Below are positions 1 through 11,622 of a stretch of DNA of 64,000 nucleotides, one piece after another. This stretch comes from Hypholoma sublateritium FD-334 SS-4 (Eukaryota > Basidiomycota > Agaricomycetes > Agaricales > Strophariaceae). Under the pieces are notes generated by a model that saw only the letters and a list, made by a program, of their open reading frames with translations, did not search any database and was not told the DNA's origin. A program made the translations under genes and the position numbers. Positions within the stretch are counted from its first letter, which is position 1; each line of letters begins with the position of its first letter. The DNA is taken from the NCBI GenBank assembly GCA_000827495.1, contig KN817591.1, positions 63,796-127,795 of the forward strand, read 5' to 3'.

Positions 1-1140
1 TAATTTACTGTGTATTTGTTGCGCTAGGCTGTGCTACATGGAATATATTACGATTACAGCGCCAAGCGTTCAAAACCGTTCTAAGCGAGCGAGGCTCAGC
101 GCTCAGCGCTCACCCTTGACTGGGACTTCCCAATGAGCTGTACCCTACTGTACCCGCCGGTCTCTGGTCGCTGCCACCGGCGCTGCGGATACAGATTAGC
201 TTGGGTTGAAGTTCCATCTAGATTCTTTTATTCCTCACCCATTTTCTTGGAATTTTCTCCTGAAATTTCATTCTACGAGTTGATTGTGAAGTATATCATC
301 TTCGATAATCATCGAGTAGCTTGAAAAGACAATCATCGACCAGGCTTCCTTGCGCCCTGTAAGGGGAGGTTAGCACAGACCACATACACTTTCACGCTGG
401 TTTACAGTTCATTTATTGCAGTCCATAGCCGAGAAGTACCTACTCAAACCTCCGAATCTTTGATTACCAAAGCCGAAAAAAGCCACAACCAAATTGCCTA
501 GTGCTCGAGAGTTCAAATCGGACAAATGTCGCGCTCCGTGGATTGATGTTTACTTAAATACAGCTGTACAACTTTATGCAGGGATTCAAAGTATGCGGCT
601 GCTGTTACTGCATGTTGAGTTACCTCATTTTTAGGAGGAATATTAAGCACAGCGCGGCTCTGTAGCAGCGTTGAGCGAACATGAGTACTTCGCAGCCCCT
701 CTAGCTAGATCTCGTTTGATCTAGATTATCTGATATCACTCCGATTATCTGATATCGCGCGTTGTCATGCGCAGCGATCATGATGCGATCTGATAAGATG
801 AGAATCCGAACGAACCTAAAGAAGGCGTTTGGCCCATTGGTAAATACTTGGTAAATACAGCAGTTATTCTCTGTTATTCTCCGCCATTATCAAGCGTCTT
901 TTCCTTCATCCACGAAGTCTGCTTTGACTCTCGACGACACTAAAAGTCAGATCCCTTCCACATAGTCCCCTCTCAAACCCAATTCACGATCGTTGACCCT
1001 ACCTGACAAGTGGCTTCGTTCCGCACTAGTAGTAAGTACACCCACACTATGTGACAATTGAGCCACTTACAGCTGTTTTTGAGACATACGCGATCACCAG
1101 AATCTGGTCAAAAATTGACTTTTCAAGGATATATATGATC
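1..1140. other. intergenic, no gene seen
   Basis: AT-rich flank left of ferric reductase gene A. The only reading frames are short and show no splice-linked continuation or recognisable motif. A short motif near 63-77 (CCAAGCGTTCAAAAC) recurs at 1177-1191, inside the start of the duplicated ferric reductase block. Nothing else is supported. Confidence 0.6.
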
Positions 1141-4065
1141 CGAAGAAAAGGCACATAATACAAGGCACATATGGAGCCAAGCGTTCAAAACATCAAGCTT
1201 CACGCGTCGTGACGCGACCTTCGGATGCAAGATGCAAAGTAGATTCTACATAAACGGACGGTCGTTGGACGTGGAATTTGTTTTCTTCTAGAAGTTCCTG
1301 CCCTTCCTTCAAAACCCACTGGCACTTCCTGCTACGTTTTCGAGGCCAGCCTTTCCGCCTTCGACCAAGCTTAGAGAGCCTGGAGCCTCTCGTTGACTCT
1401 CGACCGTTCAATTCCACGAAGCGATAGCCATGTCAGACAGATCACTGGTGTACACTATCGACCTCATTTTCGCCATCCTGATCGGTATCTTAATCCTTGC
1501 CCGCCTTCCTCGTGCATTCGCCTTGTTCGGGTCTTCCAAAGAGTGGCGAAACGGGCATTTTATACAGCGTATCACCACGCGGGAGGGTTTCACGACCTCG
1601 AAGGAAAGTTATAAAAGCGATGGATTGTCCTCAGACGACTCTCACATTTCTTGCACCGGTCCTCAACAAAGCCAGCGTTTGGACAACAAAGGTCTGCCAA
1701 TGGCTAACAATCTTCCACTCCACATCGCCGCATGCCCGAGACTACTACGCCCTTTCCTCGCGCTTCTCCGTATGCGCATTTCCCCAGGATTTTCCCTTGG
1801 ACAGTTTGTTATCACCGCCATATACTTTGTCTGCGTGATATATGCGATTTTCTTCCGCTCAAACATCTTCACCGATAAGAGACGCACTGGTTGGCTTGCT
1901 ACCTCGCAATTGCCGATTGTGTTCGTTTTTGCTCTGAAGAATAATCTTATTGGCTCTATCCTTGGATATAGCTATGAAAAGGTATGTAGCCAGAGCCACT
2001 GAATCAATTTGACGCTTATTCAGACGACTTAACAGTTAAATTTCGTGCATAGATTTTCTGGACGATTAGCTGTTCTCGCCGCAAATATACATTCTCTCCA
2101 TTGGCGTGAGTGTCCGCTATCGGATATTTTGTCTCATATATTTACCTTTCGGAGCATTCAGTTTATAAACGGTCAATAGACGGTACGTTATCGCAGAAAA
2201 TTCAGATCCCCTCCTGCTACTGGGGCGTAGTCGCTCTCATTTGCATGGACCTCCTTTGCTTCTTTTCCACCGAATTTTGGCGTAAAAGAGCATACAATGT
2301 CTTTTTAACGACGCATATTGTCGGCTTCAGCCTACTTCTACCAGCAGTAAGTTGCATCCTTTACACGGTTCCGACTGTATCTAAAAACTGATATTCTGTC
2401 AACCCATTAGATTTATATGCATACGCCGTCGCCGTTGATTTTCATTGTTGTCTGTGTTGTCGCCTATGGCATGGACCATGTCGTCCGCATGCTCAAAACC
2501 CGCGTTGCAACGGCACATCTCCACGCGCTCCCCGAGCTCGACATGACCCGCGTTGAAATCCCCACACTCAACGCTGGATGGCGCGCAGGGCAGCATGTCC
2601 GGCTCAGGGTCTTATCGACTGCAATGGGCTGGGCGAGCTGGCTCGAGGTGCACCCATTTACGATCGCCAGCGTCAGCAAGAGCGAGGAGGGCATGGTGCT
2701 TATGGTGAAGAAGACAGGTGGGTGGACAGGAAAGATGTTCGAGGTCGCCAAGGCAAGCGAGTATATGGGTGATGGAAATTTGGGCAGGGATATGAAGGTG
2801 CTTATTGAAGGGCCTTACGGTGAGTTATGTGGCGTACCTATTTCGGCGAATTCTGATCGCGTCACTCTTCCCGCAGGAGGTCCCCAGCATACCATCATGT
2901 CTAGCTTCTCAGCAGCTGTCTTCATCGTCGGTGGAAGTGGGATCACATTCGCACTCTCCGCCATCCAAGACATCATACAAAAGGACCTTGCCGGAGAGAG
3001 CAGAGTCAAGGTCGTCGAACTTGTATGGATAATCAGCGACCCCGGTATGTCCTTTCCCGCACAATTATTTTAATCCCAAATTTGAAAGAATCTCCCCCCA
3101 GCCTCGCTTTCCCCCCTCCTTCCTCACCTCTCCTCCCTGATCCAGAAATCAATCAACACCCCCTTGCGCATCAGCGTCTTCTACACCCGTGTGCGCGCAG
3201 GCAAGCAGCCCGCGTTCATCGACGCCACTCGCTCAGCTGCAACCCCCCTCGGTCCCCCGCCTCTCAACCTAGGTGAAGCGCCAACCCCCCGGAGCGATTC
3301 GCCGCCGCGCGTCGACAACGTAGGCGGCTTGAACACCTCCGTGAGGCGCAAGGCCACGCTCAATGCGTCGGAGAAGCTACACGTCGCTGTGGAGACGCAG
3401 AACTACAGCACTCCCGATCGTATGCAGGAGAGCGAGAAGCGCCTCCCCGCGGCACCCGCACCCGCAGTGGTAGCAGTGGCGTTGCTCCCCCCAGGGCTGA
3501 CGCTTAGCCCGGGCCGCCCGAAGGTCGTCAGCGTCATCGAGCACGCACTCGACAGCGCGCTCGAGCTTGGGAAAAGCGCGCACCAGTACACGCGCGCGGG
3601 CGACGCGCCGCCGCGGATGACGGGCCTGCTCGTCGGTGTGTGTGGGCCGCTGGCGATGGCGGACGCCATCGCGGGTGCGGTGGGCGTGATCGACGCGGTG
3701 CGGAGGGACCAGGTCGGCGGCATCGAACTTGTTGAGGAGGCATTCGGCTGGTAAGTGCTGTGGCGGGGTGGTGGCGGTGGCGCTCTTCCGTTTGAGAGCT
3801 GCCGTGATGGAGGTGTTGCAGGCTTTTTTTTATGAGCTGCGCGGCTAGCAGTGTTCTGTTCGTTCTTTCCCTAGATCCTGGTCGCGTCCGCTTGCTTTTT
3901 TTTCTTACCTCCCTTCTCTCATCCCGACACATAGATTTAGAAGTTGTTGGGTGGCAGTAGGCAATGTACTTAATTGTATGGTGCAGCACGGGAGCCACAT
4001 GCTATCTCATTGTATCGTAATACTCCATTATATAACGGCACAATATAATGTATTATAGTGTATTT
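1141..4065 (+). repeat. inverted-duplication arm 1 (ferric reductase A block)
   Basis: This block carries gene A with its promoter and 3' flank and matches, in inverted orientation, about 11275-14416. The upstream match starts around the shared GGAGCCAAGCG motif (1174) and runs through the region before the start codon. The downstream match includes GGGTGGCAGTAGGCAATGTA (about 3949) and an AT-rich tail near 4042-4065. Flanks outside these limits do not match. Bounds were judged by eye and are approximate. Confidence 0.75.
1430..3754 (+). CDS. ferric reductase-like transmembrane protein A
   Basis: NOX/FRE-family flavocytochrome that would pass electrons from NAD(P)H through FAD and two haems across a membrane to ferric iron or another metal chelate. 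Model: exons 1430-1981, 2036-2105, 2162-2346, 2411-2819, 2877-3044 and 3102-3754, giving 678 aa. Visible motifs are two haem pairs spaced His-x13-His (about 189/203 and 259/273), the FAD-contact HPFT (about 350), the nucleotide-binding GGSGIT (about 424) and a C-terminal CGP (about 642). All six exons match gene C in length or phase. Relative to C it lacks about 26 codons after Met-Ser and 11 codons further on, both in frame, so it may be functional. The ATG chosen aligns with the start of C. Substrate specificity is not readable from sequence. Confidence 0.87.
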
Positions 4066-5300
4066 TAGGCGGGGAATTGAAGGTGTCCCGGACTAAAAGC
4101 ACCAATTTTTGCGAGTCCCAGACAACTTAGGTACACTAGGGGTCGTAACACGTAGTGGTAATTATGACACCCAAAGTGAACATTTCACTCGGGAACGTTG
4201 GGGGTGGGGAGGCTCGCCCCCAATACAGTAGGTACGCAAGTTGACAGATTATATCCGGACTTCCTGCAATAGCGCATACAACGATCATATGCAGTAGTGG
4301 AGTAGAAGATCCACATTTGGCTCGGATTATGCGATAATAGATATGCACACTCATTTCAATCTGCACAGGGTCCGGCGCTCTGCCTCCTTTCGTTCATACA
4401 AAAAATGAATAAAGTATGCTGCGCTTCATCATGATCAATCTGGATCATTACAACACTGTTGGTGTTGGGTATTTCAAGAAGCATATCTGCAATCCCTCTC
4501 ATCTCACTTAGTTCAGGTTGTTGAAGTGCGGGACAGATGCTGGTGCAGGCACACTCCAGTGTAACGCGTTTCTAGTCGTCTTTATGATATGTAGATAGCG
4601 TCAAATACCCGCCTAGTGGAAGTTCGAGGTCGGGTGCGCTGCGTCTGTATCGCACGGATAGGTCGAGATTCGAGGGGCACATACAGCATAATTGTGCTAA
4701 GCAATCTCACAACTAGACCAAGTCGTGCGCGCCATACAAACGACGTGCATGGCGATTCGCCAGTCGTCCAGGCGAGAAAAGGCTTAAATATTCACCTCGG
4801 GTACTAGGGTGGGTGGAGGGGCGCTGCGCTGCCGCACCTACGCTTTAACTCTACATAGCATCATGACCGGGGCCTGACGACTGAGGTAGCATGCATTTGG
4901 CTGAGGCAGAGGTCAACCTATCATGTATCAGGCCATTATTACGTATCCCTGCCCGTCAGAGGCCCGGTCGTGCAGAGTAGATGACACAGGCGATGTAATA
5001 CATCGACGATAGGTGCGTTCGCTCGTCCGGACCTTCTGTGAAATTTGAGGTATGTACACGATTGGGAGTGGAGGCAGGAGAACAGTGTCAGATCTATCCC
5101 CATGTCCGCGATACACGCAATGTAACACATCCGTCCGATTGCCTCAAGCTTCGTCCTTTGCCCATGGGGATCTTAAAAGGTGCGTTATGCGCACCGTACA
5201 CGGGGCGAGGGTGTCGTTCTGTTCCCAGCATGGTGGTGTGATTGGCCTTGCGACTTCTGCGGGCGTTTTTAGAGACATCCTGAGGTTGGCAGCTGGCTTG
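3755..5300. other. intergenic; 3' flank of gene A and one dispersed repeat copy
   Basis: After the end of the duplicated block (about 4065) there is no gene with splice support. The segment about 4900-5132 resembles, on the opposite strand, about 14888-15150. Shared stretches include the GCGGACATG context and AAATTTCACA followed by a CGGACGA stretch. It is listed separately as a repeat. Confidence 0.5.
4900..5132 (-). repeat. dispersed non-coding repeat, copy 1
   Basis: Read on the minus strand, this segment aligns with gaps to 14888-15150 on the plus strand. Common blocks are a TGTTACA-type start, GCGGACATG, AAATTTCACA, a CGGACGA stretch, GATACGT and a final TGATACAT. No open frame is conserved between the copies, so a non-coding repeat or old transposon fragment is likelier than a gene. 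Bounds are approximate. Confidence 0.45.
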
Positions 5301-7390
5301 CTGCTATAAATTCAATTCTGCGCTATCTCTTCGCTACTGGGACGCGGGTTGGCGTCCCCGAGCGCCTAGAACACACCACGGATTCCCGTTGGAAGGTTGG
5401 GTCGCACCTTTGGCGCACGCGTGCGTGGTCAATGAAGCGTCGCACGGCACGCCGTCGCCGGTCTGCGATCAGCGCCGAAACGCAGCGCGGCCCGGGCGGT
5501 GTGGTCCGCCTCGTGTGAGCTGCTCGTCGGGACGCCCGTTCGTCGATACCTTCTACACACACTGAGAATCGACGCCAGAACATGATCCAACCGCAAGCAC
5601 TCGTGGGCCTCTCGCTCGCCCGTGCATGCGTGCGCGATACGGGTGGAGCTTTGCTTTGGCGCGTCGAATGTTCGCGCGGCGCCTCGGGAATACAGTGGTG
5701 CGCAGTTCGGCCGAACTTAGACGCGCCTACCGAAGATCCTGCAGGATCTGCGCCGTGGGCTTTGGGGCCTTCTCGTTCGTGCGCGCGCGATACCGGTGGA
5801 GCCTTGGCGCATCAAATGTTCGCGCGGCGCGCCCCACCGCCCATTGTACGCCGATCGACTGTACATGTGAGATCTGATAAGATACGCAGCTGCGCAGCCT
5901 TTAATTGCGCAGTCTTCCAGAGTCTGCCTAGGCCCTACATTCCCGGTGAGTCGGGTGTGGGACGCCGGGCCCTGCCAGTGGTGCCCGCGATAGGTAAGGG
6001 CGCCTCGAGGCTACGCCAAGCACGCTGGTGCTGCACTGGCCGCAGTCAGTCAGTCGGGCTGTGTGCGACTTGGTGCGAAGCCCGGGAGGATATACTAGTA
6101 AAGGTAGCTCCCCGCGGAGCGTGCGGTCATCATCTACGGTGGAGCGGCCGTCAAGACTCGAGGTTGTCGATAGGCGTGCGGCGACATCTTCCCTTCCGTA
6201 GAGTGTCATTTTTCATCCTCATGGGTAACCCAAAACGTTTGCTCGAAATCGGTCAAATCCTACCCTCAGACCTGACGCATTTTAAAAAAATTCATTACGC
6301 TCGCCGGCCCGCAGCGCACCTGGGACGCTGCTCATTCGACGTGCGCTCCCCTGCGCTCCCCCCGGCGGGCAAAGCTTACCTCTGGCGCGTCAGCAGGGCA
6401 CAAAATTTAGCAGTGAACGGACGCCAGAAGACGATCCCGCCGCTCACTGACATGCGCCCGTGGGCTTCTCGCTCACTGCGCAGTGAGTACCTCTACTTCA
6501 GTCTGACCAGTGCGTCATCAGCGGTGCAAGCGCGCGAACAATTATCCTCGCCAAGGTGCCAGCGGCATCGCGCGCTTACGAACGAGTCCGCGGAGCGTGC
6601 TGCAGGATGGCGAGAACGCTTGCTAGCCTTGCGCCGCGCCACCGGTATTTCGAGAGCAGACGTAGGGATAGGAATAGGAATAAGGAGAACGCTCGCAGCA
6701 CTCCAGTAAGTATTGATAAATCCCCAAGTCAAAACTTGCGATTTCAAACTTACGTTTTGCTCAGAAATTTGCAATTTTTTACGCTCGCCGGCCTGCAGAC
6801 TCCAGAGCGCCTGCGGCTCGCGTTCAATAAATAGAACGCAGCCGCTTCACCTCCCACGGCGCGCGTCAAACTTGCGCACCGGTGCGCGTCGCGTGTAACT
6901 GCCTGCTGGGACACCTGTGAGCCGGTTCGAATACCGTTCTTCTAGACTCCTCTAGAGCACAGAGGCAAGAAGACGATCCCGCCACTCGCTGACAGGCGCC
7001 CGTGGTGTTCTCGTTCGCGTTGGGCAATAACGGTGGTGCCTTCGCGTCGAATGCTCGCGTGGCGCCCACACCGCTGATGGTGCGCCGGCCAGAGAGCGGT
7101 GCCCGGGTGCGCAGTCCACCCGAATTGTCGGCGCCGGGCATACGACACCGTGAGTTGGAGTGCGCAGTGGCTATCGCCTCGAGGCTATGCCAAGCACGCT
7201 GGAGACACGCTGGCTGCAGTTGGGCTGTGTGCGACTTGGTGCGACGTCCGGGAAGTTCTCCAAGGGTAGCACCATAGGAAAAGAGCCTTGGTTTATTTCG
7301 GACGCGGACAAAGGGATAGAAATTATTTCGGGTGCGCGATAGGAATATTTAGATGCGTTGCTGGCTGCTATAAATAGAACAGACAAGGCT
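5285..7390. repeat. GC-rich decayed tandem repeat array
   Basis: At least two and probably three diverged copies of a unit of about 1.2-1.4 kb. A GACGCCAGAA...GATCC...CCG motif occurs near 5570 and 6420 and, more diverged, near 6965. A GGTGGAGC/GGTGGTGCC...GTCGAATG/ATCAAATG...CTCGCG-type motif occurs near 5640, 5785 and 7030. The string GCCAAGCACGCTGG preceded by CGCCTCGAGGCTA occurs near 6002-6030 and 7170-7200. A TATAAAT/ATAAATAGAAC-like motif closes segments near 5304, 6826 and 7368. A 375-codon open frame (5582-6709) runs through it but is an accident of GC content. Function unknown. Confidence 0.5.
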
Positions 7391-7940
7391 TGATGAAGCT
7401 GTTAATGAATTGCCGTTTCAATGCGGGATCTGCCACGTCGATTTTGCACGACGCGCAGCCCGTGCGATACGTGAGACCCGTGGAGTCGACGCCAGCACCT
7501 CTACTCAGGTGTGAAGACAATTGTTGAACTTGAAAAAAACTCGTGTACGAGCTTGGATGGGCTTGGATGTGCTGCAGATACCGATAGCTGTCGCAAATAC
7601 ACAGGCGCCTGCTTATGGCCGTCCGACCGCGTGTGATATTGCTTAATTCGGCGAGCTCGAACAAAAATCCGGAGATGACATGAGGGGAAAGCATGCCAGC
7701 CGTCTGCAGCGTGTACTAATCTCTTCATTCCATGCAGTCGGCTTGATACCGGCAACTCTCGAGCTTCTGGGGGTGTTCGACGGGCGGAGGGGATGGAATG
7801 GCCTGAAGAGGTGAGCTGTAGAGGGTGGTTGTAGAACAGAGAGTCAAACCCGGTGAGGGGAGGGACCGGCGGACGTGGCGGAGCGTGGGAACCGATGGTA
7901 TGCCCAAATACAAACAGAGCACGTCGCAACTTGTTCGCAA
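7391..7940. other. intergenic upstream of gene B
   Basis: Open frames exist on the minus strand (7501-8010, 169 codons) but show no domain, no splice continuation, and overlap the promoter and leader of gene B. No gene is supported here. Confidence 0.5.
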
Positions 7941-7949
7941 CGTTGTACG

Positions 7950-7957
7950 TATAAATA
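7950..7957 (+). promoter_or_regulatory. TATA box of ferric reductase B
   Basis: TATAAATA at 7950-7957 lies 222 nt before the start codon of gene B. With a transcription start about 30 nt downstream this would give a leader of roughly 190 nt. Sequence match only. Confidence 0.45.
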
Positions 7958-8171
7958 GGCGTGGTTGAACGATGAAATTTGTCGTCTTGGCCTTCTTGTA
8001 CGTTCCCCACTGGCTGATCGGTTCTCCACCGCCCTTTCCTTCATAAGCCCGCCGTTTTCCCTTCTTTCTGTCGTCGAAACACGCCCCACAATAGATTCAA
8101 CATTCAACTTGCATTCAACAGCCTCTTGAGTCTTGCCTAGATCTACAAGCAAGTCGCAGATTCCCAGAACA

Positions 8172-10814
8172 ATGTCGACATACGCTTCTACCACCAGCAA
8201 TGCGACAGCCAACGAGTTCACCGCCAGCGCAGCCCCAATATCCAGCGACGAATCGCTGGTGTACCACGTCGACCTCTTCCTCATCGCCCTCATCGCCCTC
8301 TACGCCCTGGCCCGCCTTCCGCGCGCCATAGCCCTATTCGGGACCACCAGAGAGTGGATTGACGGCCATTTTCTGCACCGCGGACCTGTGCGTCCGACAC
8401 AACGCCGTCTATCGCCCGATACCGGCGCTTACCCGCTCAAAGAGAGCCCCAGCCCGTCCGACGACACCCACAGTCCTTATCCTTACGCCTTTAACGCCTC
8501 TAACGAAAAATGGCGGGCTAGTTCTCTGCGCTTACCAACACACGCCGCGGCGTGCCCGCGCGTGCTGCGCCCGCTCATGACGTCGCTCCGCATGCGGATC
8601 GCACCGGGCTTCTCAGTTGCTCAGTTCCTTGTACTTTCTGTCTATTTTATCAGCCTGCTCTATGCGGGCTTCTTCCGCGCCAACATCTTCACGGACGGCA
8701 CACGCACGGGCTGGGTCGCCGCTGCGCAGCTGCCCTTTGTGTTTGCCTTCGCGCAGAAGAACAACATTGTTGGTGCTATTCTTGGCTACGGCTATGAAAA
8801 GGTGCGCATTGTCTGAGTTGCGACGAGAAAATTGCCGACGTTGTGCCTTTTTTTCTTCCGGCAGCTCAACTTTCTGCACCGGTTTGCTGGAAGGATGGTG
8901 CTCATAGCCTCCAATGTACACGCTCTGCACTGGTGTAAGCATATTATCAGCTCGAATAATGCGCATATATTCACACTTTTCATACGATTTCAGTTTACCA
9001 GTGGTCCCTCAACGGGACTGTAGCGTTAAATCTTAAGAACCCCTCCAATGTATGGGGAATCGTTGCCCTCGCCAGCGTTGACCTCATATTCGTCTTCTCG
9101 ACCGAGTACTGGCGCGGAAAAGCTTACAATCTCTTTTTATCAACGCATATACTCGGGTTTACTCTCATTCTCCCCGCCGTAAGTCATCTCACTCCCGCTT
9201 GGTGCACAACCAGATGCATGGCATACCTATATTTGAAATCCCTTCTATCCTCGACTTCAAATAAACTACGCAGCGTTGTTGTCCTTTATGCAGTGGGTAT
9301 TCGATTGCTGTCAGCTGAGAAGCCAAGCATCAAATATCTTACTATATAAATGGCAACCAATCTCTGTACTTTATTTGAGGTAGATGAAAGAATGAACTTC
9401 AAGTTAAGTATATGCATAACAATCATTCAGCGATGCATCCGAGTGTTTTGCTGTTACTGGAAACTTAGCTGACTTCATATAACAGGTCTATCTCCACCGC
9501 GCTACCACGCTGACATTCGTCCTGGCGTCCGTCGCATTCTTCGGCGCCGACCACCTCTTCCGCCTGCTCAAGTCGCGCGTCGCTACCGCGCACCTGCGGC
9601 CGCTCCCCGAGCTGGAGGCCACGCGCGTCGTGATCCCCGCACTGAACGCGGGTTGGCGCGCGGGGCAGCACATTCGCCTGCGCGTGCTCTCCACGGCACT
9701 CGGGCGCGCGGCCTGGCTCGAAGCGCACCCTTTCACGATCGCGAATGTCTCAAGAAGCGAGGAGGGTATGGTGCTAATGGTGAAGAAGGCGGGCGGGTGG
9801 ACAAGGCAGATGTTCGAGGTCGCGAAGATGGCGGGATACACTGAGGGCGGGCTGGGGCGGGAGGTGAAGGTCGTCGTCGAGGGGCCGTATGGTGCGCTTT
9901 AGTGGATCCCTGTTTGTTTGGCCGGGGGTGCTGACGCGCTTAACTCTTTTCAGGTGGCCCTCAGCGCACAGTACTCTCCAGCTTCTCGGGGGTTGTTCTC
10001 GTCGCGGGTGGCAGCGGGATCACGTTCGCATTGGCGGCTCTGGAGGATTTGGTGCAAAAGGACACTGCAGGCGAGAGTCGCGTCAAGATCATCGAGCTCG
10101 TCTGGGTCGTCGCAGATCCCTGTACGTCCCTCTTTCCCAACTCCCTTTCTTCCATTTCTAACAGTCACCTCAGCATCGCTCGGCCCGCTCCTACCGCGCT
10201 TCACCGCGCTCCTCCAGCAGTCCGTGTACACTCCGCTGCGCATCAGCGTCTTCTACACGCGCGCGCCAACGGGGAAGCAGCCCGCGTACTTTGACCGAGC
10301 GTCCGCGCCGCCCGTGTCCGAGGCGCCACTTATAACCGCTCCCGCACGCCCCGCGCGCCCGCCGCCGCTCGACCTCGGCGACAGCGAGGCCGCGCCGCTC
10401 CGCCGCCCAGGCGAGCGCACTACCGCCCCGCCGCGCCGCACCGGCTCGCGCAGTGCCGCGCTCGTGCGTGCAGGGACGGGGAATAGCACCAGCCCCACCG
10501 CCGCCGCGCCCCTCGCCCGCGCGCCGAGCGCCTCGGGCCCCGGAGCGCTGCCGGCGGGGCTGACGCTCGCGCCCGGGCGCCCGCGGCTGCTCAAGTTCGT
10601 GGAGCACGCGCTGGCGCGCGCGGTCGTACTCGGGGGCAGCGGCGCACTGCGCGCGAAGGACGAGTCAGCGCGCGCGCTCGCGGGGCTCGCGGTGGCGGTG
10701 TGCGGCCCCCGCGAGATGGCGGACGACGCGGCGGCGGCGGTCGGCGGCGTTGATGCGTTGCGCGCGGCGCAGGTCGGGGGCGTGGAGCTCGTGGAGGAGG
10801 TGTTTGGGTGGTAG
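8172..10814 (+). CDS. ferric reductase-like transmembrane protein B
   Basis: Same family and predicted role as genes A and C: membrane flavocytochrome metalloreductase. Exons 8172-8801, 8865-8934, 8994-9178, 9486-9891, 9954-10121 and 10174-10814 give 699 aa. The four haem histidines are kept (H-x13-H in exon 2; H-x13-H across the exon 3/4 junction), as are HPFT, a GGSGIT nucleotide-binding loop and the C-terminal CGP. The last exon holds an Ala/Pro/Arg-rich insertion between the reductase halves that is much more GC-rich than in A and C. Intron 3 is 307 nt against 64 nt in A and C. It converges with gene C, leaving 808 nt between stop codons. It is the most diverged of the three copies, so probably the older paralogue. 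Confidence 0.9.
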
Positions 10815-11622
10815 TGCCGCGCGGGCGCTGGTGCTGCGTGTTGTACGATGCTTGACTAATGGACCTTGCTCCCGTGCCCAGGGGGCACGCCGCTCGTTTG
10901 TCACACTGTCTTTTCTTACTTTCGTTCTCTTTCTTGCTGCCTGGACGCCGGGTACCCGGCTTGCCAGACCAACCACCACCACAGCCTCCCCACTGGGCGC
11001 GCGGCGCCCTCGATGGGCGCAGTGCACCGGCCGGGCGCGCTGAATACTCCAATCTGGATTCTGAACCTCCTCAACCCCCATAGATACAGGATGCCCGGCG
11101 CAGGACGGTCAATCCGTATACTGTATATGTTATCGCTGTATGTATCTTGTTGTATTAGTACTAAGAGATTTGCAATGTTGTATTGTGGCAAGTTGTACGT
11201 ATAAGAATAGCAAATTGTTAATTTCAAGGCCTTGAGCTCACGAAAGATGTCCCCCTTGTCGCATTGCGCCACATCATGTTACATTATAATACATTATATT
11301 TTGTTCATAGAATAAGTATTAAGTACAATACAGTCGAGGGGATAGTTTGTGGGGTCACCGTGCTACCACCATATCAGTGCGTACATTGCCTACTGCCACC
11401 CAAAACCTCGATGTCTATGTGTCGCGATCAGAGAAGAAAGGTAAAAAGAAAAGCGGAAAAAATAACGGAGGTAAAAGCAACCAACAGCCGACGCAACCAG
11501 GATAAGACAGAACGAAAGGTAGACTGGTTGCGTGGCCTGCCAGAAGACAGCCCATGCCACCTTTACTGCGGTAGCCTTTACCGGAAAAGAGCAACACCAC
11601 CGCTCCAGCGCCGCCAGGGCGC
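10815..11622. other. convergent intergenic region between genes B and C
   Basis: Holds the 3' flanks of the two convergent ferric reductase genes. The right part, from about 11275, matches the 3' flank of gene A in inverted orientation. Open frames over 10590-11083 are antisense or GC-driven shadows and no gene is supported. Confidence 0.6.

Noticed and set aside
510..522. GTTCAAATC, like a tRNA B box
   Set aside because: Flanking bases do not form acceptor or T-arm stems; taken as chance.
5582..6709. 375-codon open frame on the plus strand
   Set aside because: Lies within a GC-rich decayed tandem repeat; repeat units do not keep this frame, composition is Arg/Ala/Ser-rich and no domain is seen.
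6921..6936. GGTTCGAATACC, like a tRNA B box
   Set aside because: No matching A box or cloverleaf can be formed from the upstream sequence.
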